In this document: piece after piece, positions 13,251 through 14,642 of the stretch
How positions within the stretch are numbered: the first letter of the stretch is position 1
Layout: each line of letters opens with the position of its first letter
From: an uncultured Chloroflexota bacterium
GTDB taxonomy: Bacteria > Chloroflexota > Limnocylindria > Limnocylindrales > CSP1-4
Direction: 5' to 3'
Length of the DNA stretch: 14,642 nt
Assembly (NCBI GenBank): GCA_903928275.1
Contig: CAIYQJ010000102.1
Location: 1-14,642 of the forward strand
Notes under the pieces: generated by a model
Databases searched by the model: none
Told to the model about the DNA's origin: nothing
Seen by the model: only the letters and a program-made list of their open reading frames with translations
Translations under genes and position numbers: made by a program

Positions 13251-14594
13251 ATGGAACCGAAGGACAGAGCGACCCCGCCCGACGCTCGGGCCCAGCATCG
13301 AGCGTTCGTGCTCGAGCATGTCATGAACGGCGGCCTGACGATCGAGCAGGCCGCCGCCATCCTCACCCTCTCGGCCCGTCAGGTCGGCCGGCTCCTCGCC
13401 CGATCGGCCGACGGTCCGGCCGACCTCGCCCACGGCAATCGCGGCCGGATACCGGCCAACCGGCTCGACGACGTTCTGCGGGCGCGCCTCGTCGAGCTCG
13501 CGACGACGACGTACGACGGGGTGAACCGCGCGCACCTCGCCGAGCTGCTCGCTGAGCGCGAGGGGATCGTCGTCGCCCCGCGGACGCTCCGGCGGATCCT
13601 CGCCGAGGCGGCCGTCAAGCCAGTCCGGACCCGCCGCTCGCCGCGGCACCGGAGCCGCCGGGAGCGGATGGCGCGCGAGGGGATGCTCCTCCAGGTCGAT
13701 GGCAGCCGCCACCGCTGGTTCGGGCCCGACGTCGGGTTCGCGACGCTCGTGGCCGGCATCGACGACGCGACGAGCCGGGTGGCCGGCGGCACGTTCCGCG
13801 CCGCGGAGGATGCGGCCGGCTACTTCACGACGTTCGCCCAGACCGCGGACCGCTATGGCCTCCCGGGCGCCACGTACTCCGACCGCCACGGGATCTTCAT
13901 CGTCGAGCGCAACCGCCCACCGACGCTCGCCGAGCAGCTCACCGGGAAGCGCAGCTTCACCCAGGTGGGGCGGGCCCTCGAGGAGGCAGGGATCGGCTGG
14001 ATCGGAGCCCACTCGGCGGAGGCGAAGGGTCGGGTCGAGCGACTCTGGAACACGCTCCAGGACCGCCTCGTGACCGAGCTGCGTCTCGAAGGGATCACCG
14101 CGATCGAGGACGCGAACGGCTTCCTGCCCGGCTTCCTCGAGCGGCACAACGCGCGGTTCGCGGTCTGCGCCACTGACCCGACCCCTGCCTGGCGGCCGTG
14201 GCCCGACGGGTTGAGCTCCGCCGCCGTCTTCTGTTTCCACTACCCCCGGCGGGTCGCCCGGGACAGCACGATCAGCTGGGCCGATGGCGATCTTGCCCTG
14301 CCGCGCCGGAGCGACGGGCAGAGTTGGGCCGGCCGCTCGGTCATCCTCCAGGAGCGTCTCGATGGCAGCCTGTGGATCCACCACGAGGGCATCTGCATCC
14401 CCGTCCGGCCCGCACCGGCTGACGCCGGCCAGCTCCGGGCGCGCCGGTTCAGATCACCTTCGGACAGGGATCCGGCAGCTGATCTCGCGGAACGGCTCGA
14501 CCCCGGCTGGTCGCCAGCCCCGCAACCACCCCGCGGGGTCGTCCGCCGGCCAGGTTCGGATCATCCCTGGCGTGGCCGTCGGGACCGAGGCTGA
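13251..14594 (+). CDS. ISNCY family DDE transposase
   Basis: The 447-aa protein has an N-terminal HTH (about 15-60, GGLTIEQAAAILTLSARQVGRLL) and a second winged-helix-like segment (about 70-125). The DDE catalytic core follows: D150 in LLQVDGS-RHRWF, D211 in YSDRHGIF, and E263 in EAKGRVERLWNTLQDRL. This HTH and motif set is typical of the ISNCY / IS1202-like group, which relates to the IS481 and integrase folds. A basic C-terminal tail of about 60 residues follows. The frame is intact with all three acidic residues, so the element looks active. ATG 13251 has only a close G-run upstream (13245-13249), so initiation may be weak, as is common for transposases. Confidence 0.93.
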   Translation: MEPKDRATPPDARAQHRAFVLEHVMNGGLTIEQAAAILTLSARQVGRLLARSADGPADLAHGNRGRIPANRLDDVLRARLVELATTTYDGVNRAHLAELLAEREGIVVAPRTLRRILAEAAVKPVRTRRSPRHRSRRERMAREGMLLQVDGSRHRWFGPDVGFATLVAGIDDATSRVAGGTFRAAEDAAGYFTTFAQTADRYGLPGATYSDRHGIFIVERNRPPTLAEQLTGKRSFTQVGRALEEAGIGWIGAHSAEAKGRVERLWNTLQDRLVTELRLEGITAIEDANGFLPGFLERHNARFAVCATDPTPAWRPWPDGLSSAAVFCFHYPRRVARDSTISWADGDLALPRRSDGQSWAGRSVILQERLDGSLWIHHEGICIPVRPAPADAGQLRARRFRSPSDRDPAADLAERLDPGWSPAPQPPRGVVRRPGSDHPWRGRRDRG

Positions 14595-14612
14595 GGACAG
14601 GATCGCTGGCCG
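14595..14612 (-). repeat. Right subterminal copy of the terminal repeat motif
   Basis: On the minus strand it reads CGGCCAGCGATCCTGTCC, matching most of the inner terminal repeat, 24 bp inward from the right end. It starts one base after the transposase stop. Confidence 0.82.
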
Positions 14613-14618
14613 CATGAT

Positions 14619-14642
14619 GGACAAAGTCGCTGGCCGGCGACA
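14619..14642 (-). repeat. Right terminal inverted repeat of the insertion sequence
   Basis: On the minus strand it starts TGTCG and contains CGGCCAGCGACTTTGTCC; it pairs with 13190-13213. It ends exactly at the window edge. Confidence 0.92.

Larger units (their letters stand above)
13190..14642 (+). mobile_element. Complete ISNCY-type insertion sequence (1453 bp)
   Basis: The element is bounded by 24-bp imperfect terminal inverted repeats (13190-13213 and 14619-14642, 22 of 24 matching) and carries one transposase. Each end also has a second inward copy of the CGGCCAGCGA motif. The right end coincides with the last base of the window, so the target duplication cannot be checked. Confidence 0.9.

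Noticed and set aside
1..14642. CRISPR arrays, rRNA genes, att sites, prophage genes
   Set aside because: No regularly spaced repeats, rRNA signatures, integrase or phage structural motifs were seen on reading both strands.

Overview
The window is very GC-rich throughout, with strongly G/C-biased third codon positions in the intact genes. No rRNA, tRNA or CRISPR is visible to fix the taxon. The gene style would fit a high-GC Chloroflexota (Limnocylindria-like) or actinobacterial genome; this is inference from composition and gene content only.

Region 1 (1-4391) is housekeeping. A methyl-damage protein (Ada zinc domain, AraC-type HTH, AlkA glycosylase) runs off the left edge on the minus strand. 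It is divergent from a homocysteine S-methyltransferase family gene, which overlaps a HAD phosphatase by 4 nt (GTGA). A type II citrate synthase (gltA) follows with a strong Shine-Dalgarno and a leader rich in CGGAC repeats.

Region 2 (4414-7477) holds a membrane-anchored trypsin-like protease on the minus strand, convergent with gltA. A spacer with a 7-bp tandem repeat follows, then a likely two-gene unit: a DegV-family fatty-acid-binding protein and a stand-alone ferritin-like protein of the VioB / iminophenyl-pyruvate dimer synthase family.

Region 3 (7478-10256) starts with a non-coding stretch carrying a perfect 10-bp hairpin and a ketopantoate-reductase remnant that has lost its middle. 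Then comes the most interesting pair: an AsnA-type asparagine synthetase 61 nt upstream of an adenine/adenosine deaminase-like protein. Both have changes at normally conserved active-site positions: AsnA VHS-A-KWKR reads VQA-T-KWKR, and the deaminase HAGE reads HCDV. Chemically one consumes ammonia and makes AMP, while the other family releases ammonia from adenine compounds.

Region 4 (10257-13189) is gene-poor and decaying. It holds a short SDR remnant, a truncated and frameshifted COG4280-like membrane protein with its intact small membrane partner, a 75-aa single-pass protein, a TauE/SafE permease, and the broken 3' end of a gene upstream of it.

Region 5 (13190-14642) is a complete ISNCY-type insertion sequence with 24-bp imperfect terminal inverted repeats and a second, subterminal copy of the same motif at each end. 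Its right end is the last base of the window, which suggests an assembly break at a multicopy repeat.
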